From assembly GCF_007981265.1 (NCBI RefSeq), contig NZ_CP034363.1, positions 2,790,001 through 2,854,000 on the forward strand: a stretch of 64,000 nucleotides of DNA, written 5' to 3'. The DNA is from Pantoea sp. CCBC3-3-1. Lineage in GTDB: Bacteria > Pseudomonadota > Gammaproteobacteria > Enterobacterales > Enterobacteriaceae. The notes beneath the pieces were generated by a model, which saw only the letters and a list, made by a program, of their open reading frames with translations, did not search any database and was not told the origin of the DNA. Below, piece after piece: positions 55,965 through 63,932 of the stretch. Position numbers and translations under genes: made by a program. The stretch's first letter is position 1, and each line of letters opens with the position of its first letter.

Positions 55965-56456
55965 ATGGCTATACCTGTATATTTATGGCTTACCGACGAC
56001 GCAGGAAACCAGGTAAAAGGCTCTGTCGATATTAATGAGCGTGAAGGTAGCATTGAGATTGTTGAACTGATGCATTCCGTTAGTTTACCCACTGACGACA
56101 AAACGGGGGAAATAATATCCCGGCGTATTCACAGTGATTATGCTCTTATCAAAGAAACAGATAACGTCTCACCTTATCTTTATCAGGCTGTGACAACAGG
56201 GAAATATTTCAAAAAAGCCGAACTAAAATTCTACAAAATTAATGATAACGATCAGGAAGCACAGTATTTTACCACCACACTCGAAAACGTACGCGTAAAC
56301 GAAATTGAACCTTTCATGCTGGATACAAAATACCCTACCTTTGCGCGACATAATCATCTCGAGGCGGTATATCTCAGTTATGAGAAAATCACCTGGCATT
56401 ATATCGATGGTAATATCATTTACTCGGATTCAGGAAACTCAAGGAAAAGCGCATAA
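55965..56456 (+). CDS. hcp: Orphan Hcp, type VI secretion tube protein
   Basis: The 163-residue protein follows the Hcp pattern: MAIPVYLWLTDDAGNQVKGSVDI with the KGSV step, EGSIEIVELMHSVSLPTD, SPYLYQAVTTGKYFKKAELKFY and NHLEAVYLSYEKITWHYIDGNIIYSDS (key part YEKITWHYIDGN). Hcp hexamers stack to the T6SS tube and carry small effectors in the ring. No T6SS structural cluster is seen in the window, so it is an orphan that must use a machine encoded elsewhere. An AAAAGGA ribosome site precedes it, and its stop overlaps the effector start (TAATG). Confidence 0.94.
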   Translation: MAIPVYLWLTDDAGNQVKGSVDINEREGSIEIVELMHSVSLPTDDKTGEIISRRIHSDYALIKETDNVSPYLYQAVTTGKYFKKAELKFYKINDNDQEAQYFTTTLENVRVNEIEPFMLDTKYPTFARHNHLEAVYLSYEKITWHYIDGNIIYSDSGNSRKSA

Positions 56457-56821
56457 TGGGATGGATTTATAACGTCAATTCTAAAAGTTTTTATCTCAAT
56501 AATACTTACCAGTTTTCTGCAAAATATTCTGGAAGACCAGGTTATAAAGATGACAGTGCAAATGAGTGTGTAAAGAGTAAAGGCCCGATTCCACGCGGTC
56601 AATATACAATCGGCGATCCTTTCTACCACCCCAAAACACGTGCATGGACTATGCGCCTTACCCCTGCCACCTCTAACCACATGTGCGGACGCGACGGCTT
56701 CATGATCCACGGCGAAAGTTCAAAGCATCCGGGCGAGGCTTCAGATGGTTGCATCATTCTCGGTTTGCCCGGGCGAAAAGCAATAGCTGCCAGTGGCAAT
56801 CGTTCACTCACGGTGGAATAG
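56456..56821 (+). CDS. Tlde1-like (DUF2778) peptidoglycan-targeting T6SS effector
   Basis: The 121-residue protein has the DUF2778/Tlde1 layout: GPIPRGQYTIGDP at 43-55, then the active site FMIHGESSKHPGEASDGCI with His85 and Cys99. This is the L,D-transpeptidase-type His/Cys arrangement; Tlde1 of Salmonella is an L,D-carboxypeptidase/transpeptidase-exchange toxin acting on periplasmic peptidoglycan. It has no signal peptide, as expected for a cargo carried by Hcp. Coupled to hcp by TAATG and followed 4 nt later by the immunity gene. Confidence 0.88.
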   Translation: MGWIYNVNSKSFYLNNTYQFSAKYSGRPGYKDDSANECVKSKGPIPRGQYTIGDPFYHPKTRAWTMRLTPATSNHMCGRDGFMIHGESSKHPGEASDGCIILGLPGRKAIAASGNRSLTVE

Positions 56822-56825
56822 CACA

Positions 56826-57260
56826 ATGAAAATAATCTGTATGATTAGCCTTATCGCCATTCCTGCACTTTCATGGGCGAATGTTGATACTGGTTGCGCT
56901 AAGGTTGGCGCGTCTGTGTATCTTGATTTAGCTGATGCCATTGTGCACGATTTACATATTGACCGTACTACACTGCATGAAAAAAAAACTACTGTTGAGG
57001 TGTTGGATATTTTTCCGGTTTCGAAACTATTCGCTGAACAAATGGCGGATACTGACTATAATAAACAGACCGGGCTCAAGCTGAAGAAAGAGGACTTCTT
57101 CGAAAGCTATTACACAAACGGGGCAAAAAGTATTACGGCGAAGTACACTTTTACGAATAAAAAAGGCCAGCGCAATGTTTTCATCGTTTCCAGCCTTCAG
57201 AATAATGATGAGTGTTCAATCCGTTTAAATGGATATTTGACGCTATCGCGCGAATTTTAA
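56826..57260 (+). CDS. Probable periplasmic immunity protein (Tldi1-like)
   Basis: From the ATG at 56826 the 144-residue product has a cleavable signal (MKIICMISLIAIPALSWA-NVD). The mature domain has two Cys, one near the start (TGCAK) and one near the end (DECSI), and reads KSITAKYTFTNKKGQRNVFIVSSL. Location right after a peptidoglycan-targeting effector plus export to the periplasm make it the cognate immunity protein. Sequence identity with known Tldi1 is not certain from memory. The longer frame from 56793 overlaps the effector and lacks a signal at its start. Confidence 0.75.
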   Translation: MKIICMISLIAIPALSWANVDTGCAKVGASVYLDLADAIVHDLHIDRTTLHEKKTTVEVLDIFPVSKLFAEQMADTDYNKQTGLKLKKEDFFESYYTNGAKSITAKYTFTNKKGQRNVFIVSSLQNNDECSIRLNGYLTLSREF

Positions 57261-57310
57261 ATATTAAAATAACGGGCACGATAATACCTCTTTAAAGGCC
57301 GGAGAGTACG

Positions 57311-57350
57311 GGAAGATTAATATCAAGCCCGAACAACAAAAGCCACGCGC
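57311..57350. repeat. Right 40-bp direct repeat
   Basis: Identical to 55675-55714. Here it runs directly into the intact terminator loop and 3' arm, so this copy keeps the ancestral right-hand context. Confidence 0.97.
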
Positions 57351-57371
57351 TTTACCGCACGTGGCTTTTTT
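57338..57371. terminator. Bidirectional terminator shared by amyA/cassette and yedD
   Basis: Stem AAAGCCACG / CGTGGCTTT is flanked by A-rich and T-rich runs on both sides, and lies 4 bp past the yedD stop. Confidence 0.85.
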
Positions 57372-57374
57372 ACA

Positions 57375-57848
57375 TCAGAACTTTTCGCTTTTCATCATCG
57401 CTTTATGATGCGTTTTACTTTTAGCGGTAGCGGCTTTTTTGGCCTGTACCACTTTGTCATTTTCATGTGCCAGCGCATTCTGACACCCGGCGGTGGGCTG
57501 ATGGACTCGCTGCAAAACCAGCTTGTCATAATGCAGCTCATTGCCTTCTAGGGTTAGCGGCATCACGCGAACCTCATTATTGACATTCACCCAGTCCCCG
57601 GAAAACTGGGTGACTTTACCCGGCTTGGCAATGACGCGCTGCCACTCACGGCAGTCAAGCGTGTCGCCCTGAGCGGTGATAATCAGGCTGGCGATAGCGT
57701 CTTTGCTCACCAGACCTTTTTGCGGCCCCATCGTCTGCCAGTTGCCCACCAGGTTTGCTGGCGGCGCTGTTTTTACCGCGCTCTGGTAATTCGGTATCTG
57801 CGCACAGCCTGCCAGCGCAACAGCACCCGCTAAAATCCACTTTTTCAT
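57375..57848 (-). CDS. yedD: Lipoprotein YedD
   Basis: The 157-residue lipoprotein precursor has a short leader with lipobox ALAGC (Cys15) and the YedD core GNWQTMGPQKGLVSKDAIASLIITAQGDTLDCREWQRVIAKPGK (key part GDTLDCREWQRVIA). In E. coli it also follows amyA. The C-terminal tail is unusually long and Lys/Ala/His-rich (VVQAKKAATAKSKTHHK). Function is unknown. Start is the ATG at 57848; a TTG two codons upstream is less likely. Confidence 0.92.
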   Translation of the reverse strand: MKKWILAGAVALAGCAQIPNYQSAVKTAPPANLVGNWQTMGPQKGLVSKDAIASLIITAQGDTLDCREWQRVIAKPGKVTQFSGDWVNVNNEVRVMPLTLEGNELHYDKLVLQRVHQPTAGCQNALAHENDKVVQAKKAATAKSKTHHKAMMKSEKF

Positions 57849-57995
57849 TTTCAATTCCCGACTCCTCGACCAGGCGGTACGTTATAACCTTTTGCCAGTA
57901 TAATTCAAGCCTGACCCTCTGAGGTGCAGACAAAGAGGTGCTCATTCGTTCGCGTCCGTATACACTAGCGCGCATTATTTTTTGTTGGACTGATT

Positions 57996-58319
57996 ATGAA
58001 AACTATCGAAGAGTATTACACCGCTGCCACCGCCCTGTTCCTTGAAGCCCACCCCGACATCAAATCAGGTATTGCAACGCTAAGTGAAGAAGATGCGGCA
58101 AAGATGGGCCTGAGCCTGCCGCAACTGCAGCGGATGCAAACCGATCGCGCTTACGCGGCGTTTACCCGCGAGAAAAAGCTGGATGGCATGCTGTTCGCTA
58201 TCCAGCTGGCCGAACCGGATAAAGAAGTTGCTGCTCAGGCCATCGAAGCCTACCTGCGTGAACATGCCGCTGCGCTGGGAATGACCTGGGAAGCGTTTTG
58301 TATTAAAAACGAACTCTGA
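57996..58319 (+). CDS. DUF6388 family protein
   Basis: The 107-residue acidic helical protein (MKTIEEYYTAATALFLEAHPDI, LSEEDAAKMGLSLPQLQRMQTDRAYAAFTREKKLD; key part RAYAAFTREKKLDGMLFAIQL) belongs to a small enterobacterial family without known function. It is divergent from yedD with 147 bp between starts and has no operon partner. Confidence 0.72.
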   Translation: MKTIEEYYTAATALFLEAHPDIKSGIATLSEEDAAKMGLSLPQLQRMQTDRAYAAFTREKKLDGMLFAIQLAEPDKEVAAQAIEAYLREHAAALGMTWEAFCIKNEL

Positions 58320-58780
58320 TGCCCTGTCGGTAACTCATAGCTGCGTCGGCGAAGGCTGGCGCTAATCATTCCGGTTATTTTTTTCCCCTCACCTGCCGCG
58401 ATCCCCACAACTTTCCCTGAAGTTTTTAGGACCTTTTTAAACAAGAATCCGGCCTAACCAAAACTGGCCGCAATAAACACCGAGTTAACTGGAAATTTTA
58501 AGAGTGAATTTTCCGATTTTTCGATCGGTTTAACGCGCCTTAGTTAAGGTTAATTAACCTTCCGAACGATTGAATTTAACGATTCACAAAGTTATTCTTT
58601 ACGCGCGCTAAACACGTAAAAAAAAATTTGTTACGGCTTGATGAACGGCCGTGCGCCTCTTTATGGTTCAAACAGTTGCACTTAAAACACCGTTAAGCCT
58701 GTTCCGGCCCGCAGCCAGCCTCTGTCTTGTCAGCGTCGCTTCCTGCCAGCATTGCCCTGAATAAAACTTGAGCAACAGAA
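58320..58780. other. Intergenic region with 16-bp palindrome upstream of the cyclase
   Basis: These 461 bp contain no supported gene. A perfect palindrome AAGGTTAATTAACCTT lies at 58546-58561, with a second imperfect dyad CCGAT...ATCGG at 58513-58528. They are AT-rich and may hold the cyclase promoter and an operator. Confidence 0.5.
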
Positions 58781-60163
58781 ATGCCATTAAGCCAATACAA
58801 AAACCAGGTCCTTTTTCTTTTTATCATCACCTTACTTTTAGCCACGCTGGGTTTATATTGCCGTACCAATGCCGCCCTCTCGCTGTTCTGGCCTTGTAAC
58901 GCTTTCCTGCTGGGTTTGCTGGTCCGTTTTCCACAGCTTTCCACCCCCCTGACTTTTCCGGCAATCTATGCTGCGATGGTAATAGCCGACGTGATGTTCG
59001 GCACACCGCTGAACGCCTCGCTGGGCATGGACGCGGCTAATCTTTCGTTTATTATCACGGGAATGGCCGTCGTTTTATCCCGCTACTTTAGTCCTTATCC
59101 GCGGCGGCTCCAGGCACTAAACCGCGTTTTCCCCGCCTCGCTTCTGGGGGCAGCCGTCTGCGCGGCTCTTGGCGCAACGGCCAGTCAGCACTACTTTCAT
59201 GACGATCTGATGAAAGGCTGGATCTCGTGGTTTTGCGAGCAGTTGTCCACCTCCATCCTGCTGCTACCGGTGGTGATTACCGTGCCCCGCAGCGACGAGC
59301 TGCGCCAGCTAAGTAAAGATCTACAGGAAAGCTCGCTAATGCCGCTGGCATTGCTGGTGGTTTCACTGGCCGTCGGAATTTATGTTGGGGGCGGCGGCAG
59401 CCTGATTTTCCCTCTGCCTGCCCTGCTCTGGTGCGCCATCCGTTATCCGCTGTTTATCAGTTGCGTACTGACGCTGTTAACAGGAATTGCCGAAATTATT
59501 CTGGTTGCCGGCAACATTCAGACCATTCAGGGCAAAGATGATTTTTTTATGATCGACAGTCTGGCATCGGCACGGCTGGGCGTGGCGGCAATGACCATCA
59601 GCCCACTGATTGTGGCGCTTAGCAGCACGGCCAATAAAAAGCTCATTGCGCGTATCACCCGACGTGCTGATTATGATTTTCTTACCGGCGCGCTCACGCG
59701 CAGTGGACTGGCAGCGCAACTGGATGCTATGGCGGCGCGGCGGGAAAACGCTTTTTATGGCGCTGCGTTTGTTATTGATATCGATCGGTTTAAAAGTATC
59801 AACGATACCTGGGGTCATGCAGCAGGTGATTATGTGCTGGCAAAAACGGCCGAGCGTATCCGCCAGACACTTCTGCAAACCGCGATTGTCAGCCGGATGG
59901 GTGGCGAGGAATTTTTGGTGTTAATCGAAGGGATTTCCTTGCCCCGTGCCTGGCTGTTGGCCGACAGACTGCGGCAAAGTATTGAGCAGCACAGCATCAT
60001 TTTTAACGACCAGGATCTTAGCGTAACGGTCAGCATCGGCATCAGTACGCTCAATATTATTGATGCCACCAGCCTGGACGAATCGATTAAAATTGCAGAT
60101 GAGCAGCTTTATATTGCCAAGAGCAGCGGCAGAAACCGCGTTTGTCCTGAGTTTGTGGTGTAA
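58781..60163 (+). CDS. MASE1-GGDEF diguanylate cyclase
   Basis: The 460-residue protein has an N-terminal MASE1-like sensor of about eight membrane segments (residues 1-285) and a C-terminal GGDEF domain with DYDFLTGALTRSGL, DIDRFKSINDTWGHAAGD and the active GGEEF at 374-378. It would make cyclic-di-GMP at the inner membrane. There is no EAL domain. The context (after flagellar genes) suits control of motility, but this is inference. Confidence 0.9.
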   Translation: MPLSQYKNQVLFLFIITLLLATLGLYCRTNAALSLFWPCNAFLLGLLVRFPQLSTPLTFPAIYAAMVIADVMFGTPLNASLGMDAANLSFIITGMAVVLSRYFSPYPRRLQALNRVFPASLLGAAVCAALGATASQHYFHDDLMKGWISWFCEQLSTSILLLPVVITVPRSDELRQLSKDLQESSLMPLALLVVSLAVGIYVGGGGSLIFPLPALLWCAIRYPLFISCVLTLLTGIAEIILVAGNIQTIQGKDDFFMIDSLASARLGVAAMTISPLIVALSSTANKKLIARITRRADYDFLTGALTRSGLAAQLDAMAARRENAFYGAAFVIDIDRFKSINDTWGHAAGDYVLAKTAERIRQTLLQTAIVSRMGGEEFLVLIEGISLPRAWLLADRLRQSIEQHSIIFNDQDLSVTVSIGISTLNIIDATSLDESIKIADEQLYIAKSSGRNRVCPEFVV

Positions 60164-60206
60164 CGATGGTTGTGCCTGATGTGGGTCCAAACGGGGGGAG
60201 GAGGAT

Positions 60207-60228
60207 CCTGCCCCTGATAAGGGACAGG
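60207..60228 (+). terminator. Possible terminator hairpin after the cyclase gene
   Basis: CCTGCCCCT and AGGGACAGG pair with one mismatch around GATA. No T-run follows, so termination is uncertain. Confidence 0.35.
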
Positions 60229-60237
60229 AGATGGACG

Positions 60238-60504
60238 TCAGGCTTCGTTATCAATGCGGTTAGCTTCGATCTCAATATCCTGGATAGTTTTATCCAGCTC
60301 ATCAAGCAGCCCGCCCTGCTGGGTCAGCAGATCGTTGATGCGTTCGGCAAACGCCTGATGTTTGTATTCCCCCTGATCGAACGCCAGCCAGTGGGTTGAA
60401 AGCGTTTCTGTATTGGATTGTGCATAGTGGCGCATTTCTTTTAACTGCGATGTCACATCACGTAAATGTTCGGTCGGAGATTTGCGTTCTTCGTTATCGC
60501 TCAT
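60238..60504 (-). CDS. Small acidic coiled-coil protein, unknown function
   Basis: The 88-residue product (MSDNEERKSPTEHLRDVTSQL, ending DELDKTIQDIEIEANRIDNEA) is hydrophilic and predicted helical, with heptad-like Leu/Ile spacing in its second half. AGGAT precedes the ATG at 60504. I do not recognise the family. It lies between the chromosomal cyclase gene and the prophage tailspike, so it could belong to either side. Confidence 0.6.
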   Translation of the reverse strand: MSDNEERKSPTEHLRDVTSQLKEMRHYAQSNTETLSTHWLAFDQGEYKHQAFAERINDLLTQQGGLLDELDKTIQDIEIEANRIDNEA

Positions 60505-60596
60505 GCCTTGATCCTTTTAGAGTTAAAAAAGTACTCATTAGTGTGACCCTGCGCATAGCGAGAAGTTCATTAACACTTTTTTAACCCCACAAATAC

Positions 60597-60623
60597 AAAA
60601 AAAAGCCGCCATTGCTGGCGGCT
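60597..60623 (-). terminator. Terminator of the prophage tailspike gene
   Basis: Stem AGCCGCCA / TGGCGGCT with a 4-nt loop is followed by TTTTTTT on the minus strand, 17 bp past the tailspike stop. Confidence 0.92.
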
Positions 60624-60639
60624 AAAGCCATATTACTGG

Positions 60640-62391
60640 CTAAAAGTAAGCAATTTTACGGTCTGTACCGTTAATATTGACCGTGACATAGCCTGCCGGC
60701 GTCGTGGTCGAAGGTGCTGTTGCAGTGGTGGTGGCCACCGTCAGCACGCCTTTCTCGTTAGCTCCTACACCTGCAAGTCCGTTATGCAGGCTCATGCGGG
60801 CGTTCACCGCCGTGGTTCCTAACGTACTGGTATCCGTTACTTCTGTCAGGCTTGGCAGGAAGAAGCAGCACTCACCTGAATCAAAGCGACTTGGACCGGT
60901 TGCCTTCAGGCTGAATGAGGTATCACCGCTGTTGGCTTTCACCTGAATAAAGACTTCAGCATAGGTGATACCCAGGCGGTTCAGTTTAACGTCCAGTACG
61001 GATGGCAGCCCCTTGTGTTGGATATCGCCGTAAATGCCATCCCAACAGCGGGAGACGTTCAGCCAGGTCATGCAGGAACCGGTCGAAGTGGTCGGGTTCC
61101 CGGCCGTAACGTTCAGCGCTTCCGTGCTGCGCTTGCCAACAATTTCAAAGATCCACTGCAGGTTATCTTTCGGGAAGTTGATTTTACCCAGCTTGAACCA
61201 CTTATCACTGCTGGTGTTGTTCGTTACGCGATAGCCTGAGTACCAGCCTGGGCGAATCGAACCGTTCAGCGAGATACCGTAGTTCTCCTCACGACGCCAG
61301 CCATACTCATAAATGGACAGCCATTTATTTGCGTCATCATAATTCAGGTTCAGGTTACTGCCGGACTGCAGGTTAATCTGGCGCAGCTGCACGCGACTGT
61401 TGGTCATATCCAGCGGGTTAGGACAGTCTTCCACGCTCAGCGCATCGACAATCCACTGCCCCTCACTTAAGTTACCGGGGAAACGTGAATGCTCGATCCA
61501 TACGTTGTGGATCACGCCCTGAGTCACACGCGGCATATACAAGCAGGCATCACCGTAGCTGTACTGGAAGTTAGCATTGGTTAACTCAACGGCAGTGGAG
61601 TGATCCCAAACGCCTTTCGCTGTACCTGACCAGCCCACATCAAATACCCTGCCGTAGGTCGTCGTGGTATAAATCTGGTTAAATTTAGTATCCAGCGTAT
61701 CCAGCAGCTTGATTACCGTACCACCACAGTTGTTAGCGCGGAAACCGTCAATCAGCACGGATTGTCCCGCAACGATGGTATTTTCAAAGAACGGCTGCAC
61801 GTTGGAACACATCGACGCGGTGATAGCCCCTTTGTTGGTGTTGATATCTGCCGAGGTCTGACCGTTCCAGGCAATCCCTTCAATGGTGGTTCGGCGAGCC
61901 TTAACCTTGAACACCGGCGATGTTGATTTATCGGAAACAATCGTGGTGCGGGGAATGCCGCCATGGGGGTTGTGATCCCCATAAATGTAGAAGAACGGGA
62001 TTTCAGTTGCTGAAATATCAATCGGTTTCACCAGGAAGTTACCCGCTGGGAAACGCACGGCGATATCGCGCATACTGGTGTTATAGTTCTGCGCCCAGGT
62101 CAGACAGTTCTTCACCGCGGTGGTGTCGTCCGTTACGCCATCCCCTCTTGCGCCGAAGTGGAACAGATGAACTTCCGCCGGATCGTCGACCACACGCCGC
62201 CAGTAAAAGCCGCTACCCACGGCAATAGTACCGCCATTATCAGCAGGGGGCGTAGTGGTAACATACCCTACGAAATCACCGCCTCCACGATAATAGTTAT
62301 CGTTATTATAATAACGACGCAGCTTGGCAAGATCGCCTGTTTTCGTTGGCGCAGTCGTTTTCAGTTCAGCAAAAGAGTTAACTTCAATCAT
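60640..62391 (-). CDS. Phage tailspike/pectate-lyase-fold tail protein
   Basis: The 583-residue protein has an N-terminal particle-attachment region (1-75), then the motif FGARGDGVTDDTTAVKNCL that opens right-handed beta-helix tailspikes, a repeat-poor helix region (95-330) and a C-terminal part rich in beta strands and Thr. Such proteins bind and often cleave capsule or O-antigen. The ATG at 62391 (MIEVNSFAEL) has GGAGG 6 nt upstream, better than the longer frame from 62421. It is the last gene of the prophage block here. Confidence 0.85.
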   Translation of the reverse strand: MIEVNSFAELKTTAPTKTGDLAKLRRYYNNDNYYRGGGDFVGYVTTTPPADNGGTIAVGSGFYWRRVVDDPAEVHLFHFGARGDGVTDDTTAVKNCLTWAQNYNTSMRDIAVRFPAGNFLVKPIDISATEIPFFYIYGDHNPHGGIPRTTIVSDKSTSPVFKVKARRTTIEGIAWNGQTSADINTNKGAITASMCSNVQPFFENTIVAGQSVLIDGFRANNCGGTVIKLLDTLDTKFNQIYTTTTYGRVFDVGWSGTAKGVWDHSTAVELTNANFQYSYGDACLYMPRVTQGVIHNVWIEHSRFPGNLSEGQWIVDALSVEDCPNPLDMTNSRVQLRQINLQSGSNLNLNYDDANKWLSIYEYGWRREENYGISLNGSIRPGWYSGYRVTNNTSSDKWFKLGKINFPKDNLQWIFEIVGKRSTEALNVTAGNPTTSTGSCMTWLNVSRCWDGIYGDIQHKGLPSVLDVKLNRLGITYAEVFIQVKANSGDTSFSLKATGPSRFDSGECCFFLPSLTEVTDTSTLGTTAVNARMSLHNGLAGVGANEKGVLTVATTTATAPSTTTPAGYVTVNINGTDRKIAYF

Positions 62392-62508
62392 AATAACCTC
62401 CGCGACAATAAGCACATGCAAATTGCCATCATTAATTAAATTATTAAGGGAATTTATCTTATTTGGATCATCCTTTATTTTTATACACCACCCCTTCCAT
62501 AGATGTGG

Positions 62509-62751
62509 TTATTTCACTTTATCCTTATTGGATGCGCAGACTTTATTCCACATGTCATTATGCACATTGATTTCCTTTACCGTCCTGATGTCCATTAACT
62601 TCCAATCCTGACCGTAGGTTCGGATTGGAAAAAAAAGCGTACAAGATGAATCGGCGATTAATTTCGGACTATTGTTCGTTGTTGAATCCCGACTGGCGCA
62701 GCTTATTGCGAGCGTCGTCGTCAGTAAGAGCATTATTAGTGGTCTGAACAT
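62509..62751 (-). CDS. Rz1-like outer-membrane spanin
   Basis: The 80-residue protein starts with a leader and lipobox-like LAISC (MFRPLIMLLLTTTLAISC). Its first 83 nt lie inside the Rz-like gene in another frame, a standard spanin arrangement. The mature part is short and not Pro-rich, so it is an atypical Rz1. It would act with the Rz-like protein in outer-membrane disruption. Confidence 0.65.
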   Translation of the reverse strand: MFRPLIMLLLTTTLAISCASRDSTTNNSPKLIADSSCTLFFPIRTYGQDWKLMDIRTVKEINVHNDMWNKVCASNKDKVK

Positions 62752-62965
62752 TTTTCGCCTCCTCGATATTTTTTGCCTGCTTCTCGGCTACGGCAGAAAT
62801 CTGTGCGGATTCAAGTTTTGCGGCTTTGACATCTGAGCGTGCTCTTTCCTGCACCTTGCCGGTTTTTTTTCCGCCGAACCAGCTGGCAGCCACTGCTGCC
62901 ACCGCGACGCCGATACCGGCAACGATATGCCAGCTGCCACCAAATAAATTTAAAAGCGTATTCAT
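62669..62965 (-). CDS. Rz-like inner-membrane spanin
   Basis: The 98-residue protein has an N-terminal membrane segment (WHIVAGIGVAVAAVAASWFGG) and a charged helical stretch (KVQERARSDVKAAKLESAQ) with DARNKLRQSGF at the end. It overlaps the holin gene by 4 nt (ATGA) and the Rz1-like gene at its end. Order endolysin-holin-Rz-Rz1 confirms a lysis cassette. Confidence 0.75.
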   Translation of the reverse strand: MNTLLNLFGGSWHIVAGIGVAVAAVAASWFGGKKTGKVQERARSDVKAAKLESAQISAVAEKQAKNIEEAKNVQTTNNALTDDDARNKLRQSGFNNEQ

Positions 62966-63468
62966 GATTTATCTCCCGTGGTTGGCGGCTGAGGCGGCTC
63001 CGCCGCAGGCGGTGGAGTGGAGCCTTCTGGCGGCGGAGTGGAGCTCCCTGTTGGGACTGCCTTTGGTGCCGCCGCTGGCGCCGTTATGGGTGCCGCCGTG
63101 GTTACTGCTTTTGGTGCCGCTATGGGTGCCGCCGCGATTACCGCTGGCAGCTCCTTCACTAATTTTTTCTGCCGGATAAATTGCGCAATAACTGCCATTG
63201 CCACCATAAATGCCGCGCCTAATCCGAGAAAATGCTGTGGAATAAAAGACTTAACATCTTCAGGAAGCCCTTCCCAGGCATTTGATGCCGAATCAGGAAA
63301 TGACTGCACCCACGCACCTACTGCCGACCCCGCAGAAGCTAACCAGACAGACCAGGTTTTAAACAGCAGTCTGGCATGAGCAACAATCTCAATTTTTCCG
63401 CCCCGGCTTATCCGCCAGACGATAAATATCACTGCGAGCACAAACAGAATAAAAATAATGAATCTCAT
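62962..63468 (-). CDS. Probable holin with Ala/Pro-rich tail
   Basis: From the ATG at 63468 the product has 168 residues: membrane segment 1 (FIIFILFVLAVIFIVWRI), a middle stretch with WEGLPEDVKSFIPQHFLG, membrane segment 2 (GAAFMVAMAVIAQFI) and a long Ala/Pro/Thr-rich tail (APIAAPKAVTTAAPITAP). AGGGGG lies 5 nt before this start and the stop of the endolysin overlaps it (ATGA). It would form the membrane hole releasing the endolysin. The Pro-rich tail is long for a holin. Confidence 0.72.
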   Translation of the reverse strand: MRFIIFILFVLAVIFIVWRISRGGKIEIVAHARLLFKTWSVWLASAGSAVGAWVQSFPDSASNAWEGLPEDVKSFIPQHFLGLGAAFMVAMAVIAQFIRQKKLVKELPAVIAAAPIAAPKAVTTAAPITAPAAAPKAVPTGSSTPPPEGSTPPPAAEPPQPPTTGDKS

Positions 63469-63932
63469 ATAACCCCCTGCCATGCATCATAAGTTCCGCT
63501 ACGCATCGCCTGAGCGTGACGTTTAGCTCGTGCCGGGGTTTGCTTCGCCCAAAGACTACTCAGCATACCTTCTGCTGCCCCTTCGAAATTACCGTTGGCG
63601 ATCATTAAAAGCGTATTTTTAAAAGCGGCCAGACCGTCAACGCCAAGTTGATAAGCCATGCTGTAAAGCACATCGGTCCGGACGGAATTGCACTGTTTCA
63701 ATGCTGCCACCAGCACAGGTCGGTTATTAATTTGTTTAACTTTTTCATCCAGTAACTGCTGCATCCAGACGTTTCCTACGCTTCTGGGCAGGCTGAATTG
63801 ATAATGAGACAACGGCGTATCTTTTGGTCCTATTAAGATCCCGCAACCTATTGTTGGATAACCTTCTGTGTCAATATATGGTTTTTCTTTATAACCTTCT
63901 TCAAAAGCTAATATATCAATTATCTTACTCAT
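63465..63932 (-). CDS. T4-type endolysin (GH24 lysozyme)
   Basis: The 155-residue muramidase has the T4 lysozyme active site: Glu12 in FEEGYKEKPY, Asp21 and Thr27 in IDTEGYPTIGCG. It has no signal peptide, so it needs the holin. The usual C-terminal helix bundle (RKRHAQAMRSGTYDAWQ-like end, here AKRHAQAMRSGTYDAW) is present. It is the first gene of the lysis cassette seen in the window; its upstream context is cut off by the right edge. Confidence 0.9.
   Translation of the reverse strand: MSKIIDILAFEEGYKEKPYIDTEGYPTIGCGILIGPKDTPLSHYQFSLPRSVGNVWMQQLLDEKVKQINNRPVLVAALKQCNSVRTDVLYSMAYQLGVDGLAAFKNTLLMIANGNFEGAAEGMLSSLWAKQTPARAKRHAQAMRSGTYDAWQGVI

Larger units (their letters stand above)
55715..57350. 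mobile_element. Hcp-effector-immunity cassette inserted at the amyA end
   Basis: One copy of the 40-bp repeat plus the intervening sequence (1,636 bp) forms a unit carrying an orphan hcp, a Tlde1-like effector and its immunity gene. Removal would restore amyA directly to its terminator. The leader 55715-55964 has no gene; it holds a hairpin CCTGAGT / ACTCAGG (55778-55806). No recombinase is present, so transfer is likely to depend on homologous or site-specific recombination in trans. Confidence 0.75.

Noticed and set aside
57311..57350. IS-type terminal repeat
   Set aside because: The 40-bp repeats are direct, not inverted, and contain the host amyA end and terminator arm; no transposase lies between them.
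58693..58944. Minus-strand frame overlapping the cyclase start
   Set aside because: It overlaps the start of a clear GGDEF gene and has no domain or ribosome site.
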